Source: Gymnogyps californianus
Lineage: Eukaryota > Chordata > Aves > Accipitriformes > Cathartidae
NCBI RefSeq assembly: GCF_018139145.2
Contig: NC_059478.1
Location: forward strand, 13,437,001 to 13,501,000
Length of the DNA: 64,000 bases
Direction of reading: 5' to 3'
Both the position numbers and the translations under genes were made by a program. Below, in pieces: positions 61,678-64,000 of the stretch. The first letter of the stretch is position 1. Each line of letters opens with the position of its first letter. The notes below the pieces were generated by a model, which was not told the origin of the DNA, made no database searches, and saw nothing but the letters and a program-made list of their open reading frames with translations.

Positions 61678-64000
61678 GTGATAATGTTTGTATCTGGACA
61701 ATCTTTTGCCTTTGTTTTTCTCAGGCTTTGGAAAGACCATACTTGCTGTCTTCTATACTTACTGAAATGGGGGTCTAAAGTTGGACAGTGTAGGGATGTG
61801 CATGAGGTTTAATCATTCTCTGTGTGTGTGCACCTTATTGTTATGGCATGCAATGAGCATTTACCATTGAATTGGATTAACTAGTAATAAAAGATAGCCA
61901 TCTCAACATCTACTGAGACTTGGTGGAAGATTTTCTTCTCTTTCAAACTGTATTTCCAAAATAAGCAACTCATATCCGTATTTTGGTCAGTCTTTTTAAA
62001 GGGTTTTGTTTAACGTATGAGAGATTAAATTGGGCAAAGGGGAACATGTAAAGAAATTTTACATTAGTTACCGTCTGTATGCAGCTATAATTACAACTCG
62101 ATATTTCTCACGTGTTGATTTAGAATGCAGCAGACTATGGTCCTCTTTCCAATAATTTATCTTCTATGGTACCAAAATGACTCCTGAAGATGGTCAGGAA
62201 CTGTTTTCATAGATATCTTTAGTTAGAGATGTTTTCAGATCTGATTATCTCTGCTGAGTGGAAAGTTAAAGCTGAAAGAACCCTTTCCGTCTTAAAAAGG
62301 TTGCTCTCTAATAGTTTTATTATTTAGAGTCATACACATACTGGGTATAGTTGACTTGTTAGTGTGGTGGAGCTTTCAAAGAGGAGTTGTAAGCTGACAC
62401 AGAGGTGTGCGATTCTTTCTTGTATTGGAATGGCAATATAGTGTTTTGTTTTCTGTGAGGAGAAATGGTAGATGGGGATGGTAAATCTGCAGTATATAAT
62501 CCAGCCACTGCTGTAAAAGAGTCAATAGTGGATGTACAGCTTGCTGAGACCTGAAAGAATAAATATCTGAAAAGGAAATGATGTTAAACTCTGTATTTTC
62601 TCTATTGTTATGCACTCTAAATGACAATAATAAAAATAAGCCTTTGTATCAATGCTAGTTACGTATAATTCAAACAGGCAAGCAAGGTTTAATGGCAAAT
62701 TTGTAGTGGCTTGGGAATATGCTCAGTTGGTACCTTTTTTAACCTGTCTACAATTTAAGAAATCTATACAGAATCTACTTTAAAAGTTAAAGAAGCATGC
62801 CTTAGGAACATGAATAATCATTCTGAACATCCTGGGATATTCAAAATCATTCAGTTTATCTATAGTACGTTGTTCACAATTTTCAGTTACATAAAAAGAA
62901 ATTAATATATCAGTATACTGTAGAAGATTTTATTAGTTCAGGTTTCTGATTTATTTAGATTTTTTGAGAGATCATATTGCAGGGTGGGGATGCAATTCAA
63001 ACACTGAAACTGGTGAAATTTCAAATTTAGTATGGTTTGCTTTTGATTATTCTGTGTTTACTGAACAACAGCTTGATCTTTCCATTTGGCCCTGTCTTGT
63101 AGCATTCTTCTCTCCATCTGTTGTCTGTGACCTGTTCCTGTCACTTAATTTCACTATTCACTTTACCTTGGAGATACTGAGAAGTACTTGCTGAGTATTT
63201 TCAACATACCACTCCACTCCTGTTTTACGTCTTCACTCCTGAGGGCTGCAGTTGTGTTCTGAACTCTCTTTTATGTTAAGATTTGATTTGTATCATTGGT
63301 TTTACACCACTGTTGTTAACTGTTGCAGAAATTTCAGTGTGTGGGGTTATTCTAAACAGTCCCTACGTATTTTGATCATGTAACAGTAGTCACGAGTCAT
63401 GTGTTTTAGTTGCACTAGAATGAGATGTAAGTCACTACATACTTGATCCAAAACTGAGTGGAAAGTCAGTGGAAAGACAGTTGGCTCTGCAGAAACCTGG
63501 AAAAAAGTCCTAGAGATAAACGTTCTGGAAAAAACTCTAAACAAAAAAAACCATACCTTTTTCTCAAATTTATGTTAGTGACTGATTTAATTTTGAAAAT
63601 TCAAAAAATAGCATGCTTTGGGGTACTCTTAGTCTATATTGCAAAGCTATCAAACAGTAAGGATGAAATTCAGATCATCTTGATGTTTATAGTAGTTTTG
63701 GTGCTGACGTGACCAGGCCCAGGATTTCTCTTTGGAAATGTAATCCTGTTAGCTCTTCAAGTTATTCTGCTCTAAATTCTTTGAAGTCATTAGGATTTTA
63801 TCATAGTGATTACCTATGTATTAACAATGAAAAATATCCAAGATTCCAGCTATCCGTGCATCTTTTAAAAATGCAGGAAACTTTTTAGGATCAATTGTTA
63901 TACATGCCAGGCTCTGACAGGGTAAGTGTTATGAAAGATAACACACTGTTCAATTTGATATTTCGCTAACATCTTGATCTGGGAGATTTTTTTGAATTTC

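Larger units (their letters stand above)
56303..64000. other. Unique AT-rich desert, no gene seen
   Basis: No exon can be supported with confidence. Contents: an A13 and G/T-rich tract with (GTTT)n at about 57120-57185, a perfect 11-bp hairpin at 60176-60200, an alternating purine-pyrimidine region with 12-bp inverted repeats at 61166-61221, and a weak exon-like frame at 61536-61677. Overlapping minus-strand frames at 57500-57793 carry no recognised motif. Confidence 0.55.

Noticed and set aside
1..64000. CRISPR arrays, bacterial operons, phage or integrative elements
   Set aside because: No regularly spaced repeats, no long tightly packed genes and no ribosome binding sites occur. CR1 and LTR content shows a bird genome.

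Overview
This window reads as vertebrate, and specifically avian, nuclear DNA. It is AT-rich and CpG-poor. It carries a 5'-truncated CR1 LINE with the typical avian 3' end and five solo LTRs of two families that I recognise from memory as common in bird genomes, probably neoavian birds rather than chicken-like ones. No protein-coding gene, tRNA, rRNA, CpG island or CRISPR array could be supported. Bacterial-style signals (operons, ribosome binding sites) do not apply. The window is best described as an intergenic desert or the inside of a very large intron.

Layout: 1-570 unique; 571-1185 solo LTR copy A (+); 1186-8986 unique; 8987-10084 a 1.1-kb LTR of a second family (-) with a 5-bp target duplication; 10085-16947 unique; 16948-17552 LTR copy B (-); 17553-30299 unique, with a short CR1 reverse-transcriptase relic near 18.5 kb and a small inverted-repeat unit at 20.4 kb; 30300-30894 LTR copy C (-) with a clean target duplication; 33197-33760 CR1 3' end (-); 33761-55724 unique, with G/T-rich and G-run tracts, perfect hairpins, a cluster of CpGs and the longest open frame of the window (50860-51612); 55725-56302 LTR copy D (-); 56303-64000 unique.

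The four related LTRs form two subfamilies. A and B share one central region, C and D another. B, C and D keep a TATA box and a CRE-like site side by side, while A has lost both. No internal retroviral genes (gag, pol, env) are visible near any LTR, so all look like solo LTRs left by recombination. Open frames inside the LTRs come from GC-rich tandem or promoter sequence and are not genes.

No new biological system was found. The observations most worth checking are the 250-codon open frame that starts across a strong splice-acceptor-like tract (50.9 kb), a cluster of six CpGs just upstream of it, a 15-base exact match to the T7 phage promoter core at 47.75 kb, a canonical G-quadruplex motif followed by G18 at 49.7 kb, and three perfect hairpins or palindromes. 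All come from reading the sequence by eye; no database search or alignment program was run.
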